Shown here piece by piece: positions 33,946 through 44,502 of a stretch of 64,000 nucleotides of DNA; the first letter of the stretch is position 1, and each line of letters starts with the position of its first letter. Both the position numbers and the translations under genes were made by a program. The notes beneath the pieces were generated by a model that was not told the DNA's origin, searched no databases, and saw only the letters and a program-made list of their open reading frames with translations. The stretch comes from Marinomonas profundi (GTDB taxonomy: Bacteria; Pseudomonadota; Gammaproteobacteria; Pseudomonadales; Marinomonadaceae), in assembly GCF_020694005.1 (NCBI RefSeq), contig NZ_CP073013.1, positions 2,800,578 through 2,864,577 of the forward strand. Reading direction: 5' to 3'.

Positions 33946-34344
33946 ATGAAACAATCGGGAAGCTGCCTTTGTGGTGGTGTTCAGTACGAGATAACAGGGG
34001 CTTTGAGTGACGTATACAACTGCCATTGCTCAATGTGCCGCAAGCTCCACGCATCAGCTTTTCGAACCTGCGCAAAGGTACGAGTTGAGGGTTGGGAGAC
34101 TGTCAAAGGGCAGGATCTGCTAACAAGCTATGAGTCCTCGCCGGGGGAGTACAAAGTTTTTTGCTCGGTCTGTGGCTCCAGTATTCATACAAGATTCGAC
34201 GCAAAACCAGAACTGTATGCCTTTCCACTCGGAACACTCGATACTGATCCCGGCGTGCAAGTGGAACGCCATGTCTATGTTGGTAGCAAAGCCCCGTGGT
34301 TCACGATTACGGATGATCTACCTCAGTATGCTGAGAATGAATGA
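33946..34344 (+). CDS. GFA-family zinc protein (cassette 5)
   Basis: 132 aa with the GFA/Mss4-like zinc pattern: GSCLCGGVQYEI, NCHCSMCRKLHASAF and FCSVCGSSI. The family is named after glutathione-dependent formaldehyde-activating enzyme, but most members have no proven activity, and such proteins are frequent in cassettes. AGGGA precedes the ATG. The last cassette of the array; its attC is truncated. Confidence 0.88.
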   Translation: MKQSGSCLCGGVQYEITGALSDVYNCHCSMCRKLHASAFRTCAKVRVEGWETVKGQDLLTSYESSPGEYKVFCSVCGSSIHTRFDAKPELYAFPLGTLDTDPGVQVERHVYVGSKAPWFTITDDLPQYAENE

Positions 34345-34349
34345 GGCTG

Positions 34350-34402
34350 TGATAACAAGGCCATCAAATTCGTTCCGGCCTTCGGCCTCCACCATTTATG
34401 CT
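34350..34402 (+). other. attC remnant at the right end of the array
   Basis: TAACAAGGCC after the GFA stop looks like R'' plus left arm, and a GGCCTTCGGCC hairpin follows. The right arm is missing and only TTATGC (34396-34401) remains where R' is expected. The 145-bp repeat copy B begins 5 bases later. Confidence 0.55.
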
Positions 34403-34406
34403 TGAG

Positions 34407-34551
34407 AAAATAAACAAGCCACCCACCGTTGAAAGCCAGTTGTATCAAGGGGTTCGAGTTGCTGTCTGCTAAATTGCACTTGAGGCACGGTATGCTACTA
34501 CTGTGACTTTTCTGGAAGTTAAGAGGCCGTAAAGTGGGTGTCTTGATAGGC
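34407..34551. repeat. 145-bp direct repeat, copy B
   Basis: Same sequence and orientation as 29429-29573, with two substitutions. It forms the right border of the accessory segment. A short minus-strand frame through it is not supported as a gene. Confidence 0.9.
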
Positions 34552-34836
34552 ATGTTGATAGGCACTTGTACTGATAAGCACCTGATGGATCAGGCTAGCC
34601 GAGAGTTTATCTTTGAAGCAGTACAATAAATAATCAATGGAACGTTTTAAGGCGTCAAAATAAAAAACTAAGCGTATCTTGCTTATTTTTTATGCTTTAT
34701 TTGGCAATAACATGCGTTATTCGTCATTAATGCAATGGCCTAACTGTACTTCCGCTTAGATGCAATTATAATAAGAAAGTCTTAATCGACTTAATTCGTT
34801 TAAGTAAATACTTCAAATTATATAAAGGATATATAT

Positions 34837-35322
34837 ATGAAAAAGTTAGCATTATCAATTGTTCTTGCCGGTATGTCAGCAACCTCTTTTGCAGCAGGTG
34901 GTCATGGGCCAGCTGGTTGTGGTCTAGGTACTGAGTATGTTTTTAAAAACGCAGATGCTTGGTATGAACATGTACTGGCAGCAACGACAAACGGTACGTC
35001 TGGTAACCAGTCTTTTGGTATGACTTCTGGTACGCTGGGTTGTGAAGATGCAAATGGTCCATTGTCTGGTAGCCTTGCTGTATTTATGAACGAGAACCTT
35101 GAACCACTTGCTGTAGACATGGCAAAAGGTGATGGCGAAACATTGAATGCTCTTGCTGCGCTTATGGGCATTAAGTCTGAAGATAAGGCATTATTTAATA
35201 CTGAAATGAAGCAGAATTTTGATAAGATTTTTGCTTCTGCGCAAGTTACTCCTACGACTGCGCATGAAGGTATTATGGATGTTATGTCTAATTCTCAAGA
35301 ATTGACTAAGTACCTAGGTTAA
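34837..35322 (+). CDS. DUF3015 family exported protein
   Basis: 161 aa with a clear signal peptide (MKKLALSIVLAGMSATSFA, cleavage near residue 19) and the DUF3015 pattern GPAGCGLG ... SFGMTSGTLGCEDANG. Periplasmic or outer-membrane location is likely; function unknown. AAAGGAT precedes the ATG and the 285 bases upstream are very AT-rich, with no repeat beyond copy B. Confidence 0.85.
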   Translation: MKKLALSIVLAGMSATSFAAGGHGPAGCGLGTEYVFKNADAWYEHVLAATTNGTSGNQSFGMTSGTLGCEDANGPLSGSLAVFMNENLEPLAVDMAKGDGETLNALAALMGIKSEDKALFNTEMKQNFDKIFASAQVTPTTAHEGIMDVMSNSQELTKYLG

Positions 35323-35340
35323 TTTTAATCGAATTATGTA

Positions 35341-35388
35341 AAATGAGAGTGAGCGTCTGTAAAGGGGCTCACTCTCATTTTTTTTATC
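35341..35388 (+). terminator. Intrinsic terminator after DUF3015 gene
   Basis: A 14-bp stem AAATGAGAGTGAGC / GCTCACTCTCATTT with a 12-base loop and a run of T. Confidence 0.9.
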
Positions 35389-35440
35389 TATAAAACGGTG
35401 ATTTTGCAATTTCGTTCACCGACCTCAAAAGTAAGTTTCT

Positions 35441-37321
35441 ATGCGCTTTTTAGTTCTTTTATGGCTTATGCTGTTATGTGGTTTCGCCTCTGCGGGTGAT
35501 GTTAGGGTGATGTCTGCAAACGACGACAGTATGATCACAGAGTTGGCACAAAATTCGTCTTGGTTAGATCTTTTGCACTATCATCAAATTGGCGTTATAT
35601 CGCCCTATGAAAGTCAAATTGATGACGCTGCGTTTTTCTTATCGCCTCTAGGACAGTCTGATCCTAAAGCTGAGTTACTCGCAACTATCGTGGCTTTTCA
35701 AACGCCTTATGAAGGAAATGACCTCAACCAAGCCGCACAATGTCTGTACCCTGCAAGACTTAGTTGGTTAAAAAAACAGTCTCTTGGCATCGATTTCATT
35801 GAGCCTGAATGCCCTGAGTTTCAAGATTGGTTCAATAGGATAAATGGCGAAAGTATTTATCTTGTTTTTCCTGCCGCCTACTTAAACAGTCCTTCCTCTA
35901 TGTATGGGCACACCCTATTGAGGGTTAAAAAGAAAGGTAATGACTCTCCTTTATTAGATTACGCCGTGAATTATGCTGCGAACGCTAACCCAGAGGATAA
36001 TTCGTTGGTTTTTAGCTATAAAGGCTTAACTGGTGGCTATCCTGGTGTGGTGTCCGTGACGCCTTATTATGAAAAAGTGAAAGAGTACAACTTTTTAGAA
36101 AGCCGTGATATTTGGGAATACAAATTGGATTTCACTCAGCAAGAGGTGAATCAATTTATCCGGCATGTATGGGAAGTCCGTAATACTTACATTGAATATT
36201 ATTTTTTCTCAGAAAATTGCTCTTATCAGTTGTTGGCTATGTTAGATGCGAGTAGCGATCGTCTGAACACTACCAGAAACTTTAATTACTGGGCGATACC
36301 AGCAGATACGGTTCGCGAGCTGAAAGAGGCCGGTGTTTTATTGGAGGTAAGTTATCGTCCATCGGTAGTGGCGCAGATGGAGCATATGCTTGAATCACTT
36401 AATGACGAGCAAGTACGTGAAGTTAAAGCACTGGTGTTACATGAAACGCTTTCATTGGATGGCTTATCTGACTTTACCGAACATGAGCAAGCCCAAATAC
36501 TGGAGGTGGCATATCAGTATAGTCGTTACCTTTCTGCTCGAGAGAAATCCACTCTGGCGTATTTGAATAATCGCTCTATCAGGCTTCTTTCATTACGCAG
36601 TAAGTACGATGCAACGAATGTATTTACGCCCGTTGATACGCCACAAATTAGAGATGATGAAGGCCATAAAACGCAGCGTATTGGTGTTACTTTCGGCGAG
36701 ACCGAAGGGAATACTTTTGGTTTGCTTGAGTATCGTCCGTCTTACCATGATTTGTTGGACGCCAAAGGGGGTTACCTCGAAGGAGCCGAATTGTCTATGT
36801 TTAGTGGCAGCTTGGGAGTGAGTGAAGATAATAGCCTTCGTATTGAAGAGATATCTTTCATTAATATTCGCTCTTTAGCGCCGTCAAATGCGCTAGTAAC
36901 ACCGAAGTCTTGGCAGATAAATGGTTCCTTAATTAGAGATTTTGTTGTCGATGATGCGCTGGTTTTTCGCCTAAAAGGTGGGGCAGGGATGACCGAAAAA
37001 GTCTCGAACCATTTATTTACCCTGTTGATCAATGGCAGTGCTTCCGTTGGTGATCAATATCAAGAAAGCTACCAACAAAAATACAGGCTTCAGTTTGGTC
37101 CACAGTTGCAGTGGTTATATTCAGGCGATACCCATCGGGTGATGGCTTCCTACGAGTATTTGGATGATGTTGACCAACACGCCGCCACACTCAAAGTGGC
37201 TAAGATTGAATGGTCTTACTTGGTTGATCCTGATTGGCAGATTCGTGTCAAGCTTGAGCAACAGAAGCAAGACAGTATGAAACAAAATACGAGCCAAGTA
37301 TCACTATTGCACTATTTTTAA
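35441..37321 (+). CDS. DUF4105 (Lnb N-terminal periplasmic domain) protein
   Basis: 626 aa with a signal peptide (cleavage near FASAG). The central DUF4105 domain shows FPAAYLNSPSSMYGHTLLRV and FSENCSYQLLAML, whose conserved His and Cys recall an NlpC/P60-like peptidase fold. The C-terminal third is beta-strand rich and ends in an aromatic-terminal strand (VSLLHYF), like an outer-membrane barrel. It often neighbours DUF3015 genes, as here (inference from similar pairs). Function unproven. Confidence 0.85.
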   Translation: MRFLVLLWLMLLCGFASAGDVRVMSANDDSMITELAQNSSWLDLLHYHQIGVISPYESQIDDAAFFLSPLGQSDPKAELLATIVAFQTPYEGNDLNQAAQCLYPARLSWLKKQSLGIDFIEPECPEFQDWFNRINGESIYLVFPAAYLNSPSSMYGHTLLRVKKKGNDSPLLDYAVNYAANANPEDNSLVFSYKGLTGGYPGVVSVTPYYEKVKEYNFLESRDIWEYKLDFTQQEVNQFIRHVWEVRNTYIEYYFFSENCSYQLLAMLDASSDRLNTTRNFNYWAIPADTVRELKEAGVLLEVSYRPSVVAQMEHMLESLNDEQVREVKALVLHETLSLDGLSDFTEHEQAQILEVAYQYSRYLSAREKSTLAYLNNRSIRLLSLRSKYDATNVFTPVDTPQIRDDEGHKTQRIGVTFGETEGNTFGLLEYRPSYHDLLDAKGGYLEGAELSMFSGSLGVSEDNSLRIEEISFINIRSLAPSNALVTPKSWQINGSLIRDFVVDDALVFRLKGGAGMTEKVSNHLFTLLINGSASVGDQYQESYQQKYRLQFGPQLQWLYSGDTHRVMASYEYLDDVDQHAATLKVAKIEWSYLVDPDWQIRVKLEQQKQDSMKQNTSQVSLLHYF

Positions 37322-37370
37322 TTCGACTATAACGCTAGGAGTCCGTTAAAAAATGTCTAGGGTCTATTGG

Positions 37371-37432
37371 CTAAATTGCACTTGAAGCGCTGTGCGTCAC
37401 TGCTGTGATTTCTTTGGAATAAGCGGCTAGAA
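37371..37432. repeat. Diverged partial copy C of the 145-bp repeat
   Basis: CTAAATTGCACTTGA followed by a diverged match (roughly 70% by eye) to the middle of copies A and B, in the same orientation. Shows that the repeat is an older dispersed family and not only a duplication around the array. Confidence 0.6.
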
Positions 37433-37476
37433 AAAAGGCTTTGCCCTACTGAGTCAGTGAGGCAAGGCCTTTTTTG
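37431..37476. terminator. Terminator between DUF4105 gene and fdhA
   Basis: Stem AAAAAAGGCTTTGCC / GGCAAGGCCTTTTTT with a 15-base loop, A and T runs on either side, so it can serve both convergent genes. Confidence 0.82.
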
Positions 37477-37515
37477 TGTGTCATTGCAGATTATAAATGT
37501 TAGCTGGTAGCGCTA

Positions 37516-38709
37516 TTAACTTACCATTTTGTGTGGATCAATAACGAATTTCTTCGCCGCGCCACCGTCAAAATCGGCATAGCCTTGTGGTGCTTGGTCA
37601 AGTGAAATCATTTGCACGTTTACGGCTTTGGCGATGTCGATTTTATCAAACAAAATGGCTTGCATTAGGGCGCGATGGTATTTCATCACTGGGCATTGGC
37701 CGGTATGAAGCGAATGAGATTTCGCCCAACCAAGACCAAAACGCATGCTCAAACTGCCTTGTTTTGCCGCGTCATCGGTTGCCCCTGGGTCTTCTGTCAC
37801 ATATAAACCCGGAATACCAATTTGTCCACCAGCGCGTGTCATTTGCATGGCGGAATTTAACACCACCGCTGGAGATTCTTGATGGTGATTACAGCCACAA
37901 GCGTGGGCTTCAAACCCCACACAATCGACAAACGCATCCACTTCACGGTCACCAAGAATGGCTTCAATTTTATCTTGAATATCACCTTCTTGAGTAAGGT
38001 CGATTGTTTCGCAACCGAAAGAACGCGCTTGATTGAGACGATCTTCCACCATATCACCGACAATCACACAGGCTGCGCCCAACAAATGTGCAGAAGCCGC
38101 TGCCGCTAAACCAACCGGGCCAGCCCCCGCGATATAAACGGTAGAGCCTGGGCCAACGCCCGCCGTGACACAGCCATGGAAACCAGTAGGGAAAATATCA
38201 GATAGTAACGTGAGGCTTTGGATTTTCTCACGGGCTTGATCGGCATCGGGGAATTTAAGCAAATTGAAATCGGCGTAAGGCACCATCACATAATCCGCTT
38301 GGCCGCCAACCCAGCCGCCCATGTCCACGTAACCATAAGCCGCACCGGGGCGAGCAGGGTTAACGTTGAGACAAATACCGGTTTTGCCTTCTTTACAGTT
38401 ACGACAGCGACCACAAGCAATGTTAAACGGCACAGACACCAAATCGCCAACCTTGATAAATTCTACATCGCGGCCGCACTCTATGACTTCGCCAGTGATT
38501 TCGTGACCTAGCACCAAGCCTTTTTCTGCGGTTGTACGACCCCGAACCATGTGTTGATCACTGCCACAAATATTAGTGGTAACGACTTTTAGAATAACGC
38601 CATGATCACAACGGCGCTTGCCAATAGCGAGCTCAGGAAAGGGAATGGCTTCTACCTTGACCGTGCCATTACCTTGGTAAATAACACCGCGATTTGCATA
38701 TGTACTCAT
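37516..38709 (-). CDS. fdhA: Glutathione-independent formaldehyde dehydrogenase
   Basis: Zinc-dependent medium-chain dehydrogenase (397 aa) oxidising formaldehyde to formate with tightly bound NAD. Catalytic zinc ligand region TTNICGSDQHMVRGRTT, GHEITGEV, the structural zinc cysteines CGRCRNCKEGKTGIC, and the Rossmann motif GAGPVGLAAAA are present, and the sequence follows the Pseudomonas putida enzyme closely. A ribosome-binding site AGGATG precedes the ATG. It stands alone; 250 bases upstream (38710-38959) hold no gene. Confidence 0.95.
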   Translation of the reverse strand: MSTYANRGVIYQGNGTVKVEAIPFPELAIGKRRCDHGVILKVVTTNICGSDQHMVRGRTTAEKGLVLGHEITGEVIECGRDVEFIKVGDLVSVPFNIACGRCRNCKEGKTGICLNVNPARPGAAYGYVDMGGWVGGQADYVMVPYADFNLLKFPDADQAREKIQSLTLLSDIFPTGFHGCVTAGVGPGSTVYIAGAGPVGLAAAASAHLLGAACVIVGDMVEDRLNQARSFGCETIDLTQEGDIQDKIEAILGDREVDAFVDCVGFEAHACGCNHHQESPAVVLNSAMQMTRAGGQIGIPGLYVTEDPGATDDAAKQGSLSMRFGLGWAKSHSLHTGQCPVMKYHRALMQAILFDKIDIAKAVNVQMISLDQAPQGYADFDGGAAKKFVIDPHKMVS

Positions 38710-38959
38710 AAGACATCCTTTTTTGCTGTTGTTTTTGTTTTTAGCTATGTCTGGTTATTTTGTCACCAGTGGTAAAAAGAATAGTCCTTTATGCGACAGA
38801 AAGTCATGCTGAAAACGACTTCATGTAACAGATATTGATCCTTCCTTATTTTGTTCGTAATGTTGCGGTCAGGCGTAGGTGTTCATCAGCACACCTTCTC
38901 CACCGTATAGGTGACTTAGACATCGGTTGTGTTGTTTGCTGTATTTCATCGGAGGGTGT

Positions 38960-39892
38960 TTAGGGGAGGGATTTTGCTTCTTCTTTTAGCCAGTGCTTTA
39001 GGTGTCTGATGGCGTCTTCATTTTTGCGGCTTTCTTTGTAGGCGAGGTAGAAGCTGTCGCCTGTTTTGAAGGCTTTGCAGGGGAGTCTTTTGAGTGTGGT
39101 CTCTTCGTATTTTTCATTCATCATGTAGTCGTTAACTAGGGCGATGCCGAGTGAATGTTTGGCGGCTTCGCAGGCGAGCATGAGGTGGCTAAAGTGGTGG
39201 AACTGTGTGGTGCTGGGGAGCGGGTGGTTGAGATTTTCAAACCAGTGTTTCCAGTCTTCTGTGTGTTTGTCGTAGATGCTGTTTGAGGTGATGAGTGGAA
39301 ATTGTGCGAGTAACTCGGGTGTTGTGTTGAGTTTGTGTTCTAACTCTTGATTCGATGTGGCGTTCAGGCGATTTTTTAAGGCATCAAAGTAGGCATGGCT
39401 ACAAACCGGGAATAGCTCTTCTTGGTAGAGCGGTTCAAATGAAAAGCCTCTTTTCTGTTTTTCGACTGTGATAAAAAAGTCTGCAGTGCGATCCGATAGG
39501 TCAGGAGAGCCGTGGCTCATTTCAATGCTGAGCTCGAGGCTTGGGTGTAATCGCTTCAAATCAGGCAGCCTTGGTATAAGCCAATAGACGGCAAATGAGC
39601 TGTATACCGCTAATCGAATGTGAGTTTTGTGTTGGCCTTTTATTTGGTTGGTGGCGCTTTCTATTTGCAGTAAGGAATGGCTAATGGAGTCGAAGTAGAG
39701 TTTGCCTTCTTTTGTTAATTCAAGGTGTCGCCCTTGGCGGTGAAAAAGGTTTTCTCCTAGGTAGTTTTCTAGCATTCTTATTTGGTGAGAAATGGCACTT
39801 TGGCTAACACTGAGTTCGTTGGCGGCCAGTGAAAAACTGTTGAGTCGTGCGACGGCTTCAAAAACGGGCAGTGATTTTAGGGGTGGCAGCAT
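38960..39892 (-). CDS. LysR-family transcriptional regulator
   Basis: 310 aa. N-terminal winged helix-turn-helix (LPVFEAVARLNSFSLAANELSVSQSAISHQIRMLENYLG) and a C-terminal effector-binding domain. The LPPLKSLPVFEAVARLNSFS start is of the GcvA-like subgroup. It is divergent from the EamA transporter gene with a 107-base gap that should hold its operator, so the transporter is the most likely target. Confidence 0.92.
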   Translation of the reverse strand: MLPPLKSLPVFEAVARLNSFSLAANELSVSQSAISHQIRMLENYLGENLFHRQGRHLELTKEGKLYFDSISHSLLQIESATNQIKGQHKTHIRLAVYSSFAVYWLIPRLPDLKRLHPSLELSIEMSHGSPDLSDRTADFFITVEKQKRGFSFEPLYQEELFPVCSHAYFDALKNRLNATSNQELEHKLNTTPELLAQFPLITSNSIYDKHTEDWKHWFENLNHPLPSTTQFHHFSHLMLACEAAKHSLGIALVNDYMMNEKYEETTLKRLPCKAFKTGDSFYLAYKESRKNEDAIRHLKHWLKEEAKSLP

Positions 39893-39999
39893 TCTCTTTA
39901 TCCAAATAACTAATAGTTAGGCTGAATATATCATTTTATCTAATGGATTAAACGGATTAATCTACTGCGAATTGTGTGTGTTTTATAAGGAGAGAGGCC

Positions 40000-40908
40000 G
40001 TGTCGGGACGTACCGTAAGCAGTGCTATTTTGATACTGGTGTTGGGCAGTTTTTTTGCCACCTTGTGTGATGTTTTTATTAAGATGGCCGGTGCCGATGT
40101 GGCTATTTTTCAGTTTACCTTTTTGCGGGCAATGTTTATGTGCCTTATTCTTTGCCCTATCGCGGTGACAAGATACCTTCGCTCTGCTCGTACGTCTGCT
40201 ACGTTGGGCTTAAAGTTGCATTTTGTTCGTGGAAATTTATGGGTGCTAGCCGCCGTGCTTTTGGTGGTTTCATTGGCGGAATTGTCTTTGGCCACGGCCA
40301 ATGCGGTCTTTTATACGGCGCCTATTTTTATCATGCTGTTTGGTGCGTTTTTTTATAAAGAGCGCTTGACGCTTGAGGTCGTGCTGGCGGCTTTGCTGGG
40401 TTTTGCGGGTATTTTGATTATTTTAAGGCCCACTGAGGTGACGTTCTCCATGATTAGTGCGGTGCTTTTTGCGGTTGTTTTGGCGGTGAACAGTTTGCTG
40501 ATTAAAAAATTACCTCAAGAACAAAGTATGCTGTATGGGCTGTTTATGACTCAACTGTTTGCTTTGCCATTATCTGGGGTGTTGGCGTTTTGGGAAGGTG
40601 GCGTGTTTGAGGTCGAGGTGCTGATTTATGCGGCTTTGTCTTCTATTTGCTCGATTCTGTACAGTGTGTCTTGTTTGGTTGGTTATCGTTATGTGGCTTC
40701 TAGTCAAGTAACCAGCGCGGAATATTCGGGTTTGATTTTTGCCTTTTTGATGGGGTGGTGGGTGTTTGGTGACACGCCAGATTTAGGGGTATTTATTGGT
40801 TCGTTTTTTGTTATTGTGCCACTGTTGTATTTGAGTCATCGAGATATTAGAAGGCTGCGAAAAGAGCAGTTATTATCCAATACTCGATCCAATCTAGGGG
40901 CGGGTTGA
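40000..40908 (+). CDS. EamA/DMT-family transporter
   Basis: 302 aa, ten predicted helices in two EamA halves (LSLATANAVFYTAPIFIMLFGAFFYKE in the first; VTSAEYSGLIFAFLMGWWVFGDTPD in the second). Drug/metabolite exporter superfamily; substrate unknown. GTG 40000 is chosen because AAGGAG at 39987-39992 fits it; a longer frame to 39976 covers that site. The end overlaps the convergent TetR gene by 15 bases. Confidence 0.88.
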   Translation: MSGRTVSSAILILVLGSFFATLCDVFIKMAGADVAIFQFTFLRAMFMCLILCPIAVTRYLRSARTSATLGLKLHFVRGNLWVLAAVLLVVSLAELSLATANAVFYTAPIFIMLFGAFFYKERLTLEVVLAALLGFAGILIILRPTEVTFSMISAVLFAVVLAVNSLLIKKLPQEQSMLYGLFMTQLFALPLSGVLAFWEGGVFEVEVLIYAALSSICSILYSVSCLVGYRYVASSQVTSAEYSGLIFAFLMGWWVFGDTPDLGVFIGSFFVIVPLLYLSHRDIRRLRKEQLLSNTRSNLGAG

Positions 40909-41496
40909 GCTGAGGTTTTTGATCATTTGCTCTACCATGTCTGCGCGGTCTTCGGGGTCTAGATAAATGCCATCTAGGAACAGTCTGGTGAGGCCGTGAA
41001 GACTTGCCCAAGTTGTTTGTCCAATTCTTAGTGCTGTGTTGTTATCTGGCAACACGTTTTCCGCTTGCAACACTTCTACCCAGTCAATCCAAGTTTTAAA
41101 GGTTTGCTTGGCGGCTGTTTTTAATGAGTCGCTTGGTGTGCCGGCTTTCCATAATGTTCTTCCATACATGAGGTCGTAGGTTTCGCTGTGCTGGAGGGCA
41201 TACTCAAGATAGGCGTAAACATAGTTTCTGAAGTTTTCTTCGGTGGTGTTGGTCTGTGCTTTTAATGCCTCCAGCCTGTCTTTTTGTTCACCAAAGCCTT
41301 TTTCTGCTAAGGCGCAAAGTAAGGCGTTTTTGTCTTTAAAGTGGTGATATGGCGCGGTTCTGGAGACACCTACCGTGTCTGCGAGTTTGCGCATGCTGAG
41401 GCTTTCTACACCTTCTTCTTTGATGATTAAGGACGCGGATTCGAGCAGGGATTTTGTGAGATCACCGTGGTGATAGTGTTTTTTTAGTGTCGACAT
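40894..41496 (-). CDS. TetR-family repressor
   Basis: 200 aa. N-terminal HTH (LTKSLLESASLIIKEEGVESLSMRKLADTVGVSRTAPYHHFKDKNALLCALAEKG) and a helical C-terminal domain of the TetR_C WHG type. ATG 41496 is chosen because the upstream extension would run over two operator-like palindromes. It is divergent from fadH, the probable target. Confidence 0.92.
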   Translation of the reverse strand: MSTLKKHYHHGDLTKSLLESASLIIKEEGVESLSMRKLADTVGVSRTAPYHHFKDKNALLCALAEKGFGEQKDRLEALKAQTNTTEENFRNYVYAYLEYALQHSETYDLMYGRTLWKAGTPSDSLKTAAKQTFKTWIDWVEVLQAENVLPDNNTALRIGQTTWASLHGLTRLFLDGIYLDPEDRADMVEQMIKNLSSTRP

Positions 41497-41518
41497 TGGG
41501 CAATTAAATACTTGTATC

Positions 41519-41558
41519 TTGACAATGTCAAAATGAAAATCTATCTTGACAGTGTCAA
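41519..41558. promoter_or_regulatory. Two palindromic TetR operators between tetR and fadH
   Basis: TTGACAATGTCAA (41519-41531) and TTGACAGTGTCAA (41546-41558), both TTGACA-N-TGTCAA, 27 bases centre to centre, each preceded by TATC. The TTGACA halves may also be -35 elements. The pairing with a divergent TetR gene makes autoregulation and control of fadH likely. Confidence 0.78.
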
Positions 41559-41594
41559 TATTGCGGGTGGGCAACCGCAAAAATAAAAAAATAA

Positions 41595-43637
<2,043 letters not shown>

Positions 43638-43727
43638 TTTGGTGTTGCCATGACATTAAAATCGGACGCGGTTTAGAGCGGTTTCCGTTTTTAGCGTTGT
43701 TGAGCAAATAATGTCGTTTTAGAAAAC

Positions 43728-43756
43728 AAAGCCCCGCCATTATTGCGGGGCTTTTT
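43728..43756. terminator. Bidirectional terminator downstream of fadH
   Basis: Stem AAAGCCCCGC / GCGGGGCTTT with loop CATTATT and T tract. The loop holds the minus-strand stop codon of the next gene, whose last codons are encoded in one arm. Confidence 0.88.
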
Positions 43757-44264
43757 CATTGGGTTCGCCAGTTTTGAGCAATTCTAATAAATCTTCTCTT
43801 TCTAGGCTGCCTTTTAGAGCTAAGTCCAACTGATATTGGTATTCGTTATTCCAGCTGGTGATTCTTGGGCTAAGTGTTGATAGCTCTTTCATGGCGGATT
43901 TCATGATTTGTAAATAGGCTTGGATGTTTTGCTCTTGATTGATGAGGATGTTTTTTAGTGCTGTTGCGCTACTGTGTCTAAGGTAAAGTGCGAGCGTTTC
44001 ATTTTGTGCTTCAATGGCGTTGATCTTTGCGGCTTGTTCGGTCAGTGTTTTTTGTAATTTAGCAATTTTCTGATCCTGTGCCGTTAATTTGTCATTGCTT
44101 GCGGCGGCATCTTTTGTGGGTAAAAGCAGATAGGTGATGCCAGAAGACGCACCGACACTGAAAGCAAAGCAGAGGAAAAGAGCGAGCCAATAGCCTGTGC
44201 TTTTTTGCTGTGGTGCGGGCTCTTTTATTTCAAGTGTTTTATCACTTTTGGGCTTTGGTGGCAT
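43740..44264 (-). CDS. Hypothetical membrane-anchored coiled-coil protein
   Basis: 174 aa. A proline/lysine-rich cytoplasmic N-terminus, one transmembrane helix (about 25-47, WLALFLCFAFSVGASSGITYLLL) and a predicted periplasmic coiled coil (DQKIAKLQKTLTEQAAKINAIEAQNETLAL). No family recognised. ATG 44264 is chosen (GAAGAGAG upstream) over an in-frame ATG 31 codons earlier. Its stop codon is in the loop of the terminator shared with fadH. Confidence 0.7.
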   Translation of the reverse strand: MPPKPKSDKTLEIKEPAPQQKSTGYWLALFLCFAFSVGASSGITYLLLPTKDAAASNDKLTAQDQKIAKLQKTLTEQAAKINAIEAQNETLALYLRHSSATALKNILINQEQNIQAYLQIMKSAMKELSTLSPRITSWNNEYQYQLDLALKGSLEREDLLELLKTGEPNEKAPQ

Positions 44265-44502
44265 GGCGTTACTCTCTTCAAAAGCTGTGTGAATTTGATT
44301 ATCGCAAATTGCTGTAAAATAAAAAGCCATTCTTTTATCGGCTGTTGGTGTTGGCAAACCACGGTCTATGATCTCATATTCGTGGTCTATGCTCTCATAT
44401 TATAGTCATCATGTCTTTTAAGAGGGATTCAGCGGTTTAGTTTTTGCCTCAGTACACGTAAAATACGCGCCGACGATGGGATAAGATTAATAACCTACTA
44501 AA
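44265..44502. other. Gap between the coiled-coil gene and the iscR promoter
   Basis: No gene supported. It contains a perfect-frame 21-base tandem duplication (44363-44404) and AT-rich promoter-like sequence. Confidence 0.5.
44363..44404. repeat. Tandem 21-base duplication upstream of iscR
   Basis: Two adjacent units, GGTCTATGATCTCATATT and GGTCTATGCTCTCATATT plus three bases each, differing at one position in the shared part. Confidence 0.75.

Larger units (their letters stand above)
30680..34402 (+). mobile_element. Integron gene-cassette array lacking an integrase (CALIN)
   Basis: Five gene cassettes in one orientation, separated by imperfect inverted-repeat sites with attC architecture: R'' ending in AAC just at or after each stop codon, spaced arms that pair with an extra unpaired base, and R' starting GTT. 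Cassettes: repeat/SH3 protein; Phd-ParE pair 1; P-loop kinase-like protein; Phd-ParE pair 2; GFA protein. No tyrosine-recombinase integrase gene and no attI site is found in the window. The attC sites differ greatly, unlike the uniform sites of large vibrio integrons. The last two sites are degenerate, so the right end is decaying. Both sides are bounded by IS remnants or 145-bp repeats. Confidence 0.82.

Noticed and set aside
34323-34565. Minus-strand frame of 80 codons through repeat copy B
   Set aside because: No ribosome-binding site or recognisable domain; copy A breaks the same frame with different ends.
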